Shown: positions 26,092 to 35,555 of the stretch, one piece after another
Numbering within the stretch: position 1 is the stretch's first letter
How the letters are laid out: the number at the start of each line of letters is the position of its first letter
DNA from: Neobacillus sp. PS3-12
GTDB lineage: Bacteria > Bacillota > Bacilli > Bacillales > Cytobacillaceae
Assembly (NCBI RefSeq): GCF_030915385.1
Contig: NZ_CP133268.1
Coordinates: 3,632,001-3,696,000 of the forward strand
DNA length: 64,000 bases
Direction: 5' to 3'
Notes under the pieces: model-generated
The model's database searches: none
What the model was told of the DNA's origin: nothing
Seen by the model: the letters and a program-made list of their open reading frames with translations, nothing else
Made by a program: the position numbers and the translations under genes

Positions 26092-26165
26092 CTTTGTGAC
26101 AATCGTGTGAAAATCATTCTCACAATTGTAGTATTTAAGTATAATAATGATACCTACAAGGGTAG
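26092..26165 (+). promoter_or_regulatory. qox promoter region with CstR-type operator (site I) and TGTGA repeat
   Basis: TATAAT (26140-26145) is followed by ATACCTACAAGGGTAG (26150-26165), which keeps the CstR operator pattern at 10 of 12 arm positions. Upstream, TGTGAAAATCATTCTCACA (about 26105-26125) is an inverted repeat with a 9-base centre, similar to but wider than an FNR box. The operator would overlap the transcription start. Confidence 0.6.
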
Positions 26166-26241
26166 CATATATATTCGTTTTTCACTATTATCATGTTGTT
26201 TATAATGAAAAAACATTTTAGAACAAAGGGGGGAATTTAAG

Positions 26242-27177
26242 GTGGGAAATTGGATTCGGTATGTTAAATTTTCTGTCTTAGCTTTATTGGGTATGGTGCT
26301 TTTAGCTGGCTGTGACAGTAGCAAGTATATTGTTTTAAGCCCAAAAGGACCTGTTGGAAAACAAGAATTAGATTTAATTATTATTTCTGTGGTTTTGTGT
26401 GCAATTGTTATTATTCCTGTATTAGGTATCTTTGTTTATATGGCTGTACGTTATCGTGATAAGCCCGACAACAAAGCTCCATATAAACCTGAATGGGATC
26501 ATAGCAATGTACTAGAGATCATTTGGTGGGGAATTCCGATTGTTATCGTTGCAATCCTTGGGGTTTTCACCGCTAAAACCACTATTAATCTAACAAAACC
26601 ACCTGTAAAGGATGTAAAACCGATTGTAGTTCAAGTAACTTCAATGGATTGGAAATGGATGTTTACATATCCAGACAAAAACATTGCAACTGTTAACTAT
26701 GCAGAAATCCCTGCAGGTGTACCAGTTCAATTTATTTTAACCTCTGATGCACCAATGAACTCCTTCTGGGTTCCGCAACTAGGAGGTATGGAATACACCA
26801 TGCCAGGTATGTCAATGGGGTTATGGCTTCAAGCCGATAAAGTTGGCCAATATTTTGGTGCTGGAGCAAACTTCACTGGTAAAGGATTTGCACATATGAA
26901 TTTCCGAGTAAAAGCAGTGAAACAATCTGATTTTAATAAATGGGCCGAGAGCGTTAAGAAAAATGCGCCACAGTTAACATCTGCTGGTTATAAAGATTTA
27001 TCTAAGCCTGGTCTTGAAAAAGAGTTAAGCTTTTCTTCTTACCCAAATGGATTGTTTGAAAGCATTGTAAATAAAAATGGCGGTAACTATTATAACCACA
27101 TGAATCACATGGGTGACAGCAAATCAATGTCAGGTATGAAAATGACTGGCATGAGTATGGATAATCAAAATAAATAA
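26242..27177 (+). CDS. qoxA: Cytochrome aa3 quinol oxidase subunit II (QoxA)
   Basis: 311 aa lipoprotein: lipobox LLAGC at residues 21-25, then two membrane segments, then the cupredoxin-like domain (VQVTSMDWKWMFTYP, GMEYTMPGMSMGLW). The Cys/His CuA ligands of cytochrome c oxidases are absent, so electrons come from menaquinol. The C terminus is His- and Met-rich (MNHMGDSKSMSGMKMTGMSM), unusual and perhaps copper-binding. GTG 26242 behind AAAGGGGGG. Confidence 0.93.
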   Translation: MGNWIRYVKFSVLALLGMVLLAGCDSSKYIVLSPKGPVGKQELDLIIISVVLCAIVIIPVLGIFVYMAVRYRDKPDNKAPYKPEWDHSNVLEIIWWGIPIVIVAILGVFTAKTTINLTKPPVKDVKPIVVQVTSMDWKWMFTYPDKNIATVNYAEIPAGVPVQFILTSDAPMNSFWVPQLGGMEYTMPGMSMGLWLQADKVGQYFGAGANFTGKGFAHMNFRVKAVKQSDFNKWAESVKKNAPQLTSAGYKDLSKPGLEKELSFSSYPNGLFESIVNKNGGNYYNHMNHMGDSKSMSGMKMTGMSMDNQNK

Positions 27178-27194
27178 ACAGGAGGAAATAATCG

Positions 27195-29165
27195 ATGTCA
27201 CATACGAGCTTTTTTGTCACAGGCGATCCAATGATTTATGGCGCAGATGTTTCCATCGTTTTGGCAACTGTTGCCATTATCTTTGCCCTCACCTATTTTA
27301 AAAAGTGGGGTTGGCTATGGCGCGAATGGATTACAACTGTTGATCATAAGAAAATTGGAATTATGTATCTTCTATCTTCATTAGTTATGCTTTTTCGCGG
27401 TGGAGTAGACGCAATCTTGATGCGACTCCAGCTTGCTGTGCCAAACAATCATTTTTTAGCATCTGAACACTATAATGAAATTTTCACAACACATGGAACC
27501 ATTATGATCTTGTTTATGGCCATGCCGTTTATGTTTGCTTTATTTAACATGGTTGTTCCATTGCAAATTGGAGCACGGGATGTTGCTTATCCAATGTTGA
27601 ATGCTGTTAGTTTCTGGCTGTTCTTCATTGGAGCCATGCTCTTTAATATATCATTTGTTATTGGCGGATCAGCAAGCGCTGGCTGGCTTTCTTATCCCCC
27701 TCTTTCAGAAAATCAATTTAGTCCGGGTCCAGGTCAAAACTTCTGGATTTGGGGAATTCAGATTTCCGGGATTGGTAGTTTAGCAACCGGAATCAACTTT
27801 GTTGTCACGATTTTAAAAATGCGCACACCTTCGATGCGCTTAAAAGATATGCCTTTATTTTCATGGTCTGTATTATCTTCTTCTATCGCGATTTTAGGTG
27901 TTTTCCCAATCTTGACAGCTACCTTGGCAATGTTGACAATTGACCGTTTACTTGGTGGTCACTTCTTCACTATGGATGCCGGTGGTAACCCAATGATGTG
28001 GGTGAACTTGATATGGATGTGGGGTCACCCTGAAGTTTATATTGTTGTATTACCAGCATTTGGTGCTTTCTCTGAGGTTGTTGCAACCTTCTCGAAAAAG
28101 CGCATCTTTGGTTATACCTCAATGGTATTCTCGATGATTGCCATTAGTGTCGTTTCTTATTTCACATGGGTGCACCACTTCTTTACCATGGGTGCCGGTG
28201 CGGATGTAAATATCGTCTTTGCCATTTGTACAATGATTATCGCTATTCCGACAGGTGCAAAGGTATTTAACTGGTTGTTTACGATGTACCGTGGCCGAAT
28301 TAGGGTTACACAGCCAATGTTATGGTTCTATGCATTTGTTCCGATCTTCCTTGTTGGTGGAGCAACTGGTGTCATGCTTGCTGCAGCACCTGCAGACTAT
28401 CAATACCATAATAGTTATTTTCTTATCGCCCACTTCCACCAAGTATTAATCGGTGGTGTTGTGTTTGGTTATTTAGCAGGTTTGTATTATTGGTGGCCAA
28501 AGCTTTTCGGATTTAAGTTAAATGACCGTTTAGGAAAATGGGCATTCTGGTTATGGCAAATTGGTTTCTATGTATGCTTTATGCCGCAATATGCCCTTGG
28601 TTTCATGGGAATGACTCGACGCATTTATACCTATAACGACACAATGGGATGGGATATGGGTTGGGCCCCGCTTAACTTTATCTCAACAATTGGTGCCTTC
28701 TTAATGGGTATCGGCTTTATTTTCCAAGCATGGCAAATTATTTATAGCATTAAACACGGTGAACGTGATGTAACCGGTGATGCTTGGGATGCACGTACAT
28801 TAGAGTGGTCAATTCCATCCCCTCCACCGGTATACAACTTTGCTATTTTACCTGTTGTAAATGACCGTGATGCATGGTGGTATCAAAAACAAGCAATCGC
28901 TAACGGTGAATATAAAGAAGAACCAGTTCAGTACGAGCCGATTCACATGCCAAAAAATACTGGTATACCTTTTATCATGTCCATCTTCTGGTTTATCGCC
29001 GGGTTTGGCTTTACATTTGAATGGAATTGGATGGGGATTGTTGGATTAATTGGTGTTGCAGTTACATTATTCGTTCGTTCATTCCAATATGACACGGATT
29101 ATTATATTCCTGTGGACGAAATCGAACGAACTGAAAAGGCATTAAGAAATCGTACTGCGATTTAA
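27195..29165 (+). CDS. qoxB: Cytochrome aa3 quinol oxidase subunit I (QoxB)
   Basis: 656 aa heme-copper oxidase core with about 14-15 membrane segments. Heme a ligand in FTTHGTIMILF, CuB His with cross-linked Tyr in WGHPEVYIVVLP, further CuB ligands HH in VHHFFTMG, and heme a/a3 ligands in AHFHQVLIGG. The D- and K-channel architecture is of the type A oxidase. Reduces O2 to water and pumps protons. 17 bases after qoxA with GGAGG. Confidence 0.95.
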   Translation: MSHTSFFVTGDPMIYGADVSIVLATVAIIFALTYFKKWGWLWREWITTVDHKKIGIMYLLSSLVMLFRGGVDAILMRLQLAVPNNHFLASEHYNEIFTTHGTIMILFMAMPFMFALFNMVVPLQIGARDVAYPMLNAVSFWLFFIGAMLFNISFVIGGSASAGWLSYPPLSENQFSPGPGQNFWIWGIQISGIGSLATGINFVVTILKMRTPSMRLKDMPLFSWSVLSSSIAILGVFPILTATLAMLTIDRLLGGHFFTMDAGGNPMMWVNLIWMWGHPEVYIVVLPAFGAFSEVVATFSKKRIFGYTSMVFSMIAISVVSYFTWVHHFFTMGAGADVNIVFAICTMIIAIPTGAKVFNWLFTMYRGRIRVTQPMLWFYAFVPIFLVGGATGVMLAAAPADYQYHNSYFLIAHFHQVLIGGVVFGYLAGLYYWWPKLFGFKLNDRLGKWAFWLWQIGFYVCFMPQYALGFMGMTRRIYTYNDTMGWDMGWAPLNFISTIGAFLMGIGFIFQAWQIIYSIKHGERDVTGDAWDARTLEWSIPSPPPVYNFAILPVVNDRDAWWYQKQAIANGEYKEEPVQYEPIHMPKNTGIPFIMSIFWFIAGFGFTFEWNWMGIVGLIGVAVTLFVRSFQYDTDYYIPVDEIERTEKALRNRTAI

Positions 29166-29193
29166 CAAACTGCAAATTAAGGAGGTTGTAAAC

Positions 29194-29799
29194 ATGCAAC
29201 AAGGCGTTTCTGCACATGTTTCTGACCACGATCATGGTCATGTTGACCAGGAAGGGTTAAAAATTCTCGGCTTTTGGATTTTCCTTGTAACCGACTGTCT
29301 TTTATTTGCTACATTGTTTGCTACGTATGCTGTTTTGCATTCACACACAAATGGTGGATTTACTGGCAAGGAGTTCAATGTCCCTGGTTTTATCACAGAA
29401 ACATTTTTACTATTAATTAGTTCATTTACAAGCGGCCTCGCCGTTTTACAAATGCATAGAGGGAACAAAAAAGGCCTGATAGGCTGGTTGATTATTACTC
29501 TTATTTTAGGTGCGGCGTTTGTCGGGCTGGAAATTAACGAATTTAAAGATATGGCTGCTGAAGGTGCTACCCTTCAAAGCAGTGCCTTTCTTACAGCATT
29601 TTTCACTCTTGTTGGTACACACGGACTTCACGTTTCCTTTGGGATCCTGTGGATGATCGGATTGGTTGTTCAGCTTTCTAAAAAAGGAATTACTTCCGTT
29701 ACCAAACGTAAAATTTCGATTATCAGTTTATACTGGCACTTCTTAGATGCTGTTTGGATTTTCATCTTTACAGTCGTTTATCTTATGGGGGTGATGTAA
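29194..29799 (+). CDS. qoxC: Quinol oxidase subunit III (QoxC)
   Basis: 201 aa membrane protein of the CoxC/CyoC family with five predicted segments; motif KILGFWIFLVTDCLLFATLFATY at the start and GTHGLHVSFGILWM near residue 145. The N terminus is His/Asp-rich. Structural subunit of the oxidase. AAGGAGG before ATG 29194. Confidence 0.94.
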   Translation: MQQGVSAHVSDHDHGHVDQEGLKILGFWIFLVTDCLLFATLFATYAVLHSHTNGGFTGKEFNVPGFITETFLLLISSFTSGLAVLQMHRGNKKGLIGWLIITLILGAAFVGLEINEFKDMAAEGATLQSSAFLTAFFTLVGTHGLHVSFGILWMIGLVVQLSKKGITSVTKRKISIISLYWHFLDAVWIFIFTVVYLMGVM

Positions 29800-29800
29800 C

Positions 29801-30103
29801 ATGCACGAACAACAACATGGTTCAATCAAAGCTTATGTAACAGGTTTTATTTTCTCGATTGTTTTGACAATCATCCCGCTCGTTTTAGTATTAAATCATA
29901 TGTTAGCAAAAACAGCACTACTTGTTAGTATTTTGCTCGCGGCTGTGCTGCAATTTGTCATCCAGCTCTTCTTCTTTATGCATATTCGTGACGGGGAAGG
30001 ACCTAGATATAATGTTGCCGCTTTAATATTAGGACTTGTTTTTGTTTTAACAATTGTTGTTGGAGCCATTTGGATTATGTCGTTTAATTCAACTGTTCAA
30101 TAA
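29801..30103 (+). CDS. qoxD: Quinol oxidase subunit IV (QoxD)
   Basis: 100 aa with three membrane segments and the family motif QFVIQLFFFMHIRDGEGPRY. Two bases separate it from the qoxC stop, indicating translational coupling. Assists CuB-site assembly in related CyoD-type subunits. Confidence 0.93.
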   Translation: MHEQQHGSIKAYVTGFIFSIVLTIIPLVLVLNHMLAKTALLVSILLAAVLQFVIQLFFFMHIRDGEGPRYNVAALILGLVFVLTIVVGAIWIMSFNSTVQ

Positions 30104-30161
30104 AAATAAGTAAATTCGGAGCGTCCAGGTGACGTTGACGTAAAAAAGGAGTGTGGGTTGT

Positions 30162-31076
30162 ATGTCAGCTATTCATGAAATTCGGCAGGTTTCCCCCTCC
30201 CGATTAAATCGCTTGACCCAAACAGTTTCAGCCTATATAGAGGTTACAAAACCAAAAATTTTGATTATGCTTACTTTTACTTCCCTTTGTGCTGCATTTG
30301 TTGCAGCCAAGGGAATTCCTTCTGTATCCGTGATGTTTGCCATGCTTTTAAGTGCGTCATTATCCGCAGGAGGATCAGCTGCCATAAACATGTGGTATGA
30401 TCGGGACATTGACGTCATGATGGAACGAACAGCAAAGCGCCCGATTCCTGCAGGACTGATTGAACCCTCCGCAGTTTTATGGTTTGGTATCTTTTTAGGC
30501 ATTCTATCTGTGACTGTTGCATTTACCTTTGTAAATCCTCTAACGGGTTGGTTAAATGCCATTGGGTATTTCTATTATGCTGTCGTTTATACGATGTGGT
30601 TAAAACGTCGAACACCTTTAAATATTGTGATTGGCGGTGGAGCAGGTGCTTTCCCAATTTTGATCGGCTGGGCTTCCGTTACGGGTGGCTTGAGTGCTAC
30701 TGCATGGCTAATGTTTATGGTGGTTTTTTTATGGACCCCACCACATTCATGGGCACTAGCTTTGTATAAGAATGATGAATATACGAAGGCTGGAATTCCG
30801 ATGATGCCAGTGGTAAAAGGTCCTCACTCAACCAAAATTCAAAGTCTTTTTTATATGATACTATTATTTATCTGTTCTCTAATTCTATCTGTAAATGGAG
30901 ATTTTAATTATTTTTATCTGGGTGGTGCCCTGATATTTAATAGCAGCCTTTTTTACTGCACATGGAAAATGTGGAAAGAGGATGATCAACAATTTATTTG
31001 GGCAAAACGAACGTTCATTTGTTCTTTATTTTATATTTTAGGAATGTTTTCTGCCATGGTAGCAGGAACCTTTTAG
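30162..31076 (+). CDS. ctaB: Heme O synthase (protoheme IX farnesyltransferase)
   Basis: 304 aa UbiA-family prenyltransferase. The Asp-rich motif NMWYDRDIDVMMERTAKRP binds the farnesyl diphosphate-Mg complex; the second loop has YTMWLKRRTPLNIVIGG. About nine membrane segments. ATG 30162 fits AAAGGAGTG; the earlier in-frame GTG overlaps the RBS. Provides heme O to CtaA for the oxidase encoded just upstream, so this operon carries its own heme supply. Confidence 0.94.
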   Translation: MSAIHEIRQVSPSRLNRLTQTVSAYIEVTKPKILIMLTFTSLCAAFVAAKGIPSVSVMFAMLLSASLSAGGSAAINMWYDRDIDVMMERTAKRPIPAGLIEPSAVLWFGIFLGILSVTVAFTFVNPLTGWLNAIGYFYYAVVYTMWLKRRTPLNIVIGGGAGAFPILIGWASVTGGLSATAWLMFMVVFLWTPPHSWALALYKNDEYTKAGIPMMPVVKGPHSTKIQSLFYMILLFICSLILSVNGDFNYFYLGGALIFNSSLFYCTWKMWKEDDQQFIWAKRTFICSLFYILGMFSAMVAGTF

Positions 31077-31089
31077 AGGGTGTGTGAAT

Positions 31090-32025
31090 ATGCGACTTTT
31101 TAAGCTTTCTATTGTTGCGGCAACCACGATTTTTTTGGTGAATATTCTTGGGTTTATTGATACAATGACCAATTCAGCCATGGGGTGTGGTCCTGGGTAT
31201 CCTCTTTGTAATGGAAGTATATTTCCTAACTTCTCGGATTACCATTCTGTAATTGAATATACCCATCGAATGGTAGTAGGCCTTGCAAGTGTTTTATTAT
31301 TTACTGTTTCTGCCCTGGCATGGGTTCGATATAGGTCACCCAAAGTGAAATGGCTTGTTGCTTTTGCAGTTTTAGGAATTCTTGGTGAATCGACTCTTGG
31401 CGCGTTGACAGTGATCATTTCACTTTCGCCATTGCTTTTAGCAGCTCATCTTGGATTGGCTCTTATTTCTTTTTCAGCTTTAGTCAATATTGCCTATGTA
31501 ATCTATCAGGAAGAAAAGAATATTCGATTTGAACAAAAACTGCCTGCTTCTTTCTCTATTTTTTCCTGGTTTACGTTTATATTCTTATATGCTGCCACTT
31601 ATTTTGGAGGATATGTAGCCAAAACTGGGTCAGGTGGAGCTTTTCGGGGATTTCCTATTCCTACAGAAACATTATCTGAAGCTGGGGCTTCCTTTTGGGT
31701 AGATGTGATTCACCGTTCGTTTGCCCTCATTTTAATTATCCTTTTTGGTATTCTGATTTTAGTGACTAAGAAAATGCAGAATGTCAGGAAGGACCTGTAC
31801 CGTTTAAGTCAAATTGGTTTTCTATTCATTCTGCTTCAGGGGTTAAGCGGAGCACTTTTGATTTATACCCATTTAAGTTTGGGTGCCGTTTTAATGCATG
31901 TTTCAATCCTATCCTTGCTTGTTGGTACGCTAAGTATTATCTGTATCCAAAGCTTAATTAAGTCGGGGGAAAAGCAAAAGGATTCTGAAATAACTTTGTC
32001 TAATAAGAAGCTAGCAAACTGGTAG
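31090..32025 (+). CDS. ctaA: Heme A synthase
   Basis: 311 aa CtaA/Cox15 protein with eight membrane segments in two repeats. Conserved GCGPGYPLCNG with the Cys pair of the first extracytoplasmic loop, and heme-ligand His in EYTHRMVVG, AAHLGLALIS, DVIHRSFALI and LMHVSIL. Oxidises the C8 methyl of heme O to formyl. ATG 31090 behind AGAGGGTG. Follows ctaB by 13 bases. Confidence 0.93.
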   Translation: MRLFKLSIVAATTIFLVNILGFIDTMTNSAMGCGPGYPLCNGSIFPNFSDYHSVIEYTHRMVVGLASVLLFTVSALAWVRYRSPKVKWLVAFAVLGILGESTLGALTVIISLSPLLLAAHLGLALISFSALVNIAYVIYQEEKNIRFEQKLPASFSIFSWFTFIFLYAATYFGGYVAKTGSGGAFRGFPIPTETLSEAGASFWVDVIHRSFALILIILFGILILVTKKMQNVRKDLYRLSQIGFLFILLQGLSGALLIYTHLSLGAVLMHVSILSLLVGTLSIICIQSLIKSGEKQKDSEITLSNKKLANW

Positions 32026-32088
32026 GCTACGAATTCAATACCACATAGCAAGGAATATAAACCATAAAAATAATAAGGGAGTGGAAAA

Positions 32089-32178
32089 ATGAACTTTGGA
32101 CTTTATTCAATAGTTGGTTTGTTTGTGGCTGCAATGATTGTATCTTTCGTTATGGTTGGTAAAATGATGAAAGAGTAA
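32089..32178 (+). CDS. Small single-pass membrane protein (29 aa) at the end of the qox operon
   Basis: A short ORF with AAGGGAGTGG RBS: MNFGLYSIVGLFVAAMIVSF then VMVGKMMKE, i.e. one membrane helix with a basic cytoplasmic end. Its size and position recall small accessory subunits of terminal oxidases (CydX-like or CcoS/CoxIIa-like), but I recognise no family. It is followed by the operon terminator at 32206, which supports its being a real final gene. Confidence 0.65.
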   Translation: MNFGLYSIVGLFVAAMIVSFVMVGKMMKE

Positions 32179-32205
32179 AAAAATGGTTCAAAATAATGCT
32201 AAAAG

Positions 32206-32240
32206 TAGATTGTTGATTATATTTCAACAATCTATTTTTA
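32206..32240 (+). terminator. Rho-independent terminator of the qox operon
   Basis: TAGATTGTTGA/TCAACAATCTA perfect stem, TTATATT loop, TTTTTA tail; closely related to the yrkJ terminator (18711). Confidence 0.88.
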
Positions 32241-32277
32241 TAAACTGGATATCTTATCCCACAATTACTCAGCGAAA

Positions 32278-32314
32278 AAGGTATAGCCCTCATAACGATG
32301 AGAACTTATACCTT
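32278..32314 (-). terminator. Hairpin, possible terminator for the minus-strand small gene
   Basis: AAGGTATA/TATACCTT outer arms and CTCAT/ATGAG inner arms; on the minus strand it lies about 80-160 bases after the stop codons and runs into CGAAAAAGG-complement T/C bases (CCTTTTTCG). Confidence 0.45.
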
Positions 32315-32472
32315 CATCCTAGGTAAAAAACTCTGTTAATTGAAGCGGTAAATCAACAGCAAATTTTAGACACACAATCTACATTTAAGGGCTTTTTTCA
32401 GTTCCCTCGCCAACAGATCCACCTATTTTTCCTTGAAACTGAATCCCATGATGTGATTTCACACCATAAATA

Positions 32473-32604
32473 TCAACGGAAGAGCGTGCCGTTTAGCGTA
32501 AACACATCAACTAGTGATCGTGTTTGGAAACCTAAAACCAAAATCCAGACCAATAGCCATAAAGAAGTTATGCTAAAAGTAATTAAACCAAAGATTGTTT
32601 TCAT
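32473..32604 (-). CDS. Small membrane protein (43 aa, possibly frameshifted, longer to 32393)
   Basis: On the minus strand from ATG 32604 with GAGGTG upstream: MKTIFGLITFSITSLWLLVW, one hydrophobic helix, then QTRSLVDVFTLNGTLFR and a stop. A different frame continues with coding-like DIYGVKSHHGIQFQGKIGGS and more Gly-rich residues up to 32393, so a single-base error may have cut a protein of about 70 aa. Family not recognised. Confidence 0.45.
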   Translation of the reverse strand: MKTIFGLITFSITSLWLLVWILVLGFQTRSLVDVFTLNGTLFR

Positions 32605-32916
32605 TACTTTTTCACCTCAGCGATTTTTAAAGATGTTCCATTGTAAAGACGAATATAATAGGGGATAATCAAATCCCATCGCCTTTTCTTTAGTTTCTAC
32701 TTTAAACGCATTGATTATGACATTGGTATGAATTTATTTGGTCATAAGATACGTTAATAGAAACACATAAAGAGCACGAAAAAGTTGGAAACTCCGCTTT
32801 TGCTTAACCGAAACTTAATATTGATGTGGCAATATTAAAAGTAGGATTAATGAGGGAGAAATCAAAAATGATTTTATAGTAAAATTCTGTAAATTATCAG
32901 TTGGCTTTATATATAT
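32605..32916. other. Non-coding interval before the MFS gene
   Basis: No gene seen. The stretch CTTTTGCTTAACCGAAACTTAA near 32798 resembles CTTTTGCTTAACAAGAACTTAA near 18812 (upstream of the cdr promoter), a short dispersed repeat in both cases about 130 bases before a CstR-type operator. Confidence 0.4.
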
Positions 32917-32935
32917 ATACCCAATGTAGTATAAT
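32917..32935 (+). promoter_or_regulatory. Possible degenerate CstR-type operator over a -10 box (site J)
   Basis: ATACCCAATGTAGTAT (32917-32932) overlaps TATAAT (32930-32935). The left arm is perfect and the right arm weak. It precedes the MFS gene. Confidence 0.4.
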
Positions 32936-32992
32936 AAAGCTAAAAGAGCGATAAAAAATTAAATCTTTCAATAGATATGAAGGGGGATTAAC

Positions 32993-34437
32993 TTGAACTC
33001 TTCAGGTTCGACTAAATTAATAACCAGAAATCATTGGTACGCCGTAGCTACTGTCTGTATAGGTGCTTTTATGGCAGCACTAGATGCAAGCATTATCAAT
33101 GTTGCTTTGCCGAATTTGGAACAGCAATTTCACACCCAAATGAATGAAATAGAGTGGGTGAGCTTAGCTTATTTGTTATCACTTGCGTCAACTATTTTGA
33201 TATTCGGAAGACTTGCCGATATGTTTGGCCGCCGCTGGCTTTATACAATTGGCTTCATCATATTTTCCTTTAGTTCATTATTCTGCGGACTAGCTCCAAC
33301 ACTTTCCATCTTAATTGTATGCCGAATCCTCCAAGGTATTGGGGCAGCTTTGCTGCAGGCGAACAGTGTCTCGATTATCACTTTTGCTTCTCCAAAAAAC
33401 GATCTTGGGAAAGCGATTGGATTTCAAGCGAGTGCACAAGGAATTGGTCTAAGTTTGGGGCCAGTAGTCGGTGGCGTATTGCTATCCTTTGTTAGCTGGA
33501 AATGGCTGTTTTTTATTAATCTGCCAGTGGGGGTCATTGGTACTGTTTTAGGAATCATATTCTTACCAAAAGACCCTGTTGTAGATAAACGGAAGAAATT
33601 TGACTATGTTGGTGTTCTTCTGCTTATACCTTCCATTATTACAATTATTTATGTATTAAATATGGGTTTAAAATTAGGCTGGGGATCTAACCTAATGATC
33701 ATATGTTATGTTATCGCAATAGCATCTTCCTTTTTGTTTATTAAATATGAAAGCAAGAAAACTGAGCCATTAGTGGATTTATCTCTATTTAAACATCAGC
33801 CTTTTACCATGGGGAATATAACCGGTATTATGTCTTTCATTGTTATGTATGCTGTACTTCTGCTCACTCCTTATTATTTAGATCAAGTAAAGCATCTTCA
33901 AGTTTTACAAGCAGGTATTGTTATTACAGCTGTACCAATAGGAATGACGATATCAACACCTATTTCCGGAATAATGTCAGACCATCGCGGTCCTGCCATT
34001 CCATCCATTATAGGTCTTTCCATGGCAACTGCAGGCGCTCTAATATTGTCATTTATTGATTTTACAGGGACGTACATTCTAACTTGTGTAGGACTTTTGC
34101 TTATTGGGCCGGGATAGGTATGTTTACTCCGCCAAATAATAGCCATGTGATGGGGAATGTACCAAAACGTGCTTTGGGAGTTGCTGGCGGAATACTTAAT
34201 ATGTCTCGAACGTTAGGTATGAGCTTAGGGATTACACTTGGAGGATTATCTTACCAATTCTTTTTACAGCTTTACGGAAATATTCATTTCAATCATTTAG
34301 TGTATACGTTTAGATCCGCTTATTTTTTAGTAGCTGTTTTTTCTTTCCTCACCCTTATTATTACTTCGAAAAATTATAAAAATGAGCTTAAAAACATGGA
34401 TGACTATTCGTCTAATGAAGTGGGACTGAATAGATAA
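32993..34437 (+). pseudogene. DHA2-family MFS drug/anion transporter, single-base frameshift
   Basis: About 480 aa, 14-segment MFS transporter (EmrB/QacA type): motif FMAALDASIINVALPNLEQ in segment 1, GRLADMFGRRWLY (motif A) and GIGLSLGPVVGGVLLSFVSW (motif C). The frame stops at 34117 within LLLIGPG; adding one A after CCGGG at 34111-34115 gives GPGIGMFTPPNNSHVMG and continues to 34437. TTG 32993 behind AAGGGGG. Substrate unknown; the position behind a possible CstR site suggests export of a sulfur species or stress compound. Frameshift probably technical. Confidence 0.85.
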
Positions 34438-34619
34438 AAAAGAAGAGGTTAAAAATATGTCTATTCAACAGGAATAGGCGTTTTTTTTGGGCTGTATTTT
34501 AAAATGCTGCTTTAATTTTATTATGGTTATATTTCCTCCTTGAGACCAAGAATTTGAAACCCCAGAAATCATAACTTATAATTCATATAGTAATAAATTG
34601 ATTAGAACGGAGAATTAGC

Positions 34620-35543
34620 ATGAAATTATACCATTCAATTTTGGACCTTATTGGTCATACTCCTATAGTAAAGTTAAATCATTTGCCAGACCCTAATGGG
34701 GCTTCTGTCTATATTAAATTGGAATCCTTTAATCCTGGAGGAAGTGTTAAAGATCGTGCTGCTTTTAACATGATTAAGCAAGCAGAAGAAACTGGGAAAA
34801 TTACTCCTGGTAAAACTGTTATTATTGAACCAACTTCGGGCAACACGGGAATTGGTTTAGCCATGGTTTGTGCCAGCAAGAACTATCGTTGTATTATTAC
34901 AATGCCTAATAATGCAACAGAAGAAAGAGTGAAAATATTAAAAGCATATGGTGCAGAAGTTTATTTAACTCCAGCGAAGGATGGCATGTCTGGAGCCATT
35001 GAAAAAGCCTATCAAATTGCCGAAAAGATTCCTGATAACTTTATCCCAATGCAATTTGAAAATCCAGCCAATGCAGATGCGCATCGTGATACTACCGCAA
35101 TCGAAATTTATGAATCATTTCAAGGGGATTTAGCTGCTTTTATTTGTACGGCAGGTACAGGCGGTACTGTAACTGGTACTGGAGAAGTGTTAAAAGAAAA
35201 AATTCCAGACCTAAAGATTTATGTTGTTGAGCCGGCGGGCTCGCCTGTTTTATCCGGAGGTCGTCCTGGTCCTCATAAAATTCCAGGTACGGGTCCTGGA
35301 TTTATTCCTAAATTATTAAATCAATCTATTTATGATGAGATTTTATTGATTCAAGATCAAGATGCGCAGAACATAGCTCGCCGCCTTGCAGCAGAAGAAG
35401 GGATTTTAGTTGGTGCTTCTGGTGCAGCATCCATCTATTATGCTTTAGAAATTGCCAAGAAACTGCCTCCGCATGCAAAGGTCTTAGGATTGGCACCAGA
35501 CACCGGTGAACGTTATTTATCATCTGATTTATTTCCAATGTAA
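34620..35543 (+). CDS. cysK: O-acetylserine sulfhydrylase (cysteine synthase A type)
   Basis: 307 aa PLP enzyme forming cysteine from O-acetylserine and sulfide. The Schiff-base Lys lies in NPGGSVKDRAAFNM, the substrate loop is EPTSGNTGIGLAM, the phosphate-binding loop is TAGTGGTVTGTG and the C-terminal Ser site VGASGAASI. RBS GGAGAA. In this neighbourhood it offers a sink for sulfide made by CoA-persulfide reductase or imported thiosulfate. CysM or CysK2-type alternatives using thiosulfate cannot be excluded. Confidence 0.92.
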   Translation: MKLYHSILDLIGHTPIVKLNHLPDPNGASVYIKLESFNPGGSVKDRAAFNMIKQAEETGKITPGKTVIIEPTSGNTGIGLAMVCASKNYRCIITMPNNATEERVKILKAYGAEVYLTPAKDGMSGAIEKAYQIAEKIPDNFIPMQFENPANADAHRDTTAIEIYESFQGDLAAFICTAGTGGTVTGTGEVLKEKIPDLKIYVVEPAGSPVLSGGRPGPHKIPGTGPGFIPKLLNQSIYDEILLIQDQDAQNIARRLAAEEGILVGASGAASIYYALEIAKKLPPHAKVLGLAPDTGERYLSSDLFPM

Positions 35544-35555
35544 AAAGGTAATGGT

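Noticed and set aside
26242..27177. Cytochrome c oxidase subunit II (CtaC)
   Set aside because: No CuA Cys/His ligands and no heme c motif CxxCH; the lipobox and gene order fit QoxA.
32453..32668. Plus-strand ORF of 71 codons
   Set aside because: No RBS, basic random-like composition; the minus strand holds a better small membrane ORF.
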